From positions 1 to 5,616 of the forward strand of contig JAEYXO010000145.1 in assembly GCA_023431245.1 (NCBI GenBank): a stretch of 5,616 bases of DNA, written 5' to 3'. Shown here in pieces: positions 5,573 to 5,616 of the stretch. The translations under genes were made by a program, and so were the position numbers. The DNA is from Pseudomonadota bacterium (GTDB taxonomy: Bacteria > Pseudomonadota > Gammaproteobacteria > Burkholderiales > SG8-41). How positions within the stretch are numbered: position 1 is the first letter of the stretch; each line of letters starts with the position of its first letter. The notes under the pieces are model-generated. The model saw only the letters and a list, made by a program, of their open reading frames with translations. It had not been told where the DNA came from and ran no database searches.

Positions 5573-5601
5573 AGGATGCCGAGGGAAAACGCCTTTGTCA
5601 A
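5573..5601 (-). promoter_or_regulatory. Possible sigma-70 promoter of the SWIB gene
   Basis: On the minus strand a perfect TTGACA (plus 5596-5601) is followed after 17 bases by CATCCT (plus 5573-5578), a poor -10 with 3 of 6 matches. The resulting leader of roughly 70 bases would contain the 9-bp repeats. The -35 is strong and the -10 weak, which is typical of regulated promoters, but the call rests on little. Confidence 0.42.
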
Positions 5602-5610
5602 TCGTTTCCC
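5583..5610. repeat. Imperfect inverted repeat around the SWIB -35
   Basis: GGGAAAACG (5583-5591) and CGTTTCCC (5603-5610) are inverted copies with one extra A, separated by 11 bases that contain the TTGACA box of the minus strand. The position suits an operator, but the regulator is unknown and chance cannot be excluded. Confidence 0.4.
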
Positions 5611-5616
5611 AGAGGG

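Noticed and set aside
1..5616. CRISPR array, IS element, prophage, tRNA or toxin-antitoxin system
   Set aside because: I found no spaced repeats, transposase or integrase motifs, no tRNA-like fold, and no small gene pair. All sizeable stretches are explained by housekeeping-type genes.

Overview
The window is GC-rich (roughly two-thirds G+C by eye, with strong G/C bias at third codon positions) and densely packed. It looks like an ordinary chromosomal stretch of a high-GC proteobacterium, most likely a betaproteobacterium. The grounds are codon use, the set of families (a HslJ/META lipoprotein, pirin, PdxH, EamA and MFS transporters, and a small lysine-rich SWIB protein), and -10-type promoter boxes lying close to the genes. 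No rRNA, tRNA, CRISPR array, phage gene, transposase or IS end was seen. The lineage is an inference, not proven.

Layout. Positions 1-278 hold the 3' end of a uvrA-type excinuclease gene. Its stop overlaps by 4 bases the start of a gene for an exported ankyrin-repeat protein (275-934). After a 111-base gap with a perfect TATAAT box come a META-domain lipoprotein (1046-1474) and, 12 bases later, a pirin-family cupin (1487-2350); these two look like an operon. pdxH (2387-3019, TTG start, good Shine-Dalgarno) follows, with a -10-like box overlapping the pirin stop codon. After a 66-base gap with a TATACT box, an EamA/DMT transporter (3086-3991, TTG start) overlaps by 4 bases a major facilitator transporter (3988-5124). 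A convergent minus-strand gene for a lysine-tailed SWIB/MDM2-domain protein (5179-5493) ends the window. It has its own intrinsic terminator (5131-5158, U-tract on the minus strand) and an upstream region (5494-5616) with a TTGACA box, an imperfect inverted repeat and a 9-bp tandem duplication.

How the genes work together. There are at least three plus-strand transcription units: uvrA-ankyrin, META-pirin(-pdxH) and EamA-MFS. There is one minus-strand unit, SWIB. The EamA/MFS overlap suggests co-translation of two exporters. The other neighbours have no obvious shared pathway: DNA repair, envelope protein, oxidative or quercetin-type cupin, vitamin B6 salvage, efflux, and a DNA- or chromatin-associated protein.

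I found no convincing new multi-gene system. The items most worth a second look are the eukaryote-like SWIB protein and its structured upstream region, a 10-base motif shared by the two leaders that lack a Shine-Dalgarno, and loss of the usual glutamate in the second half of the EamA transporter.
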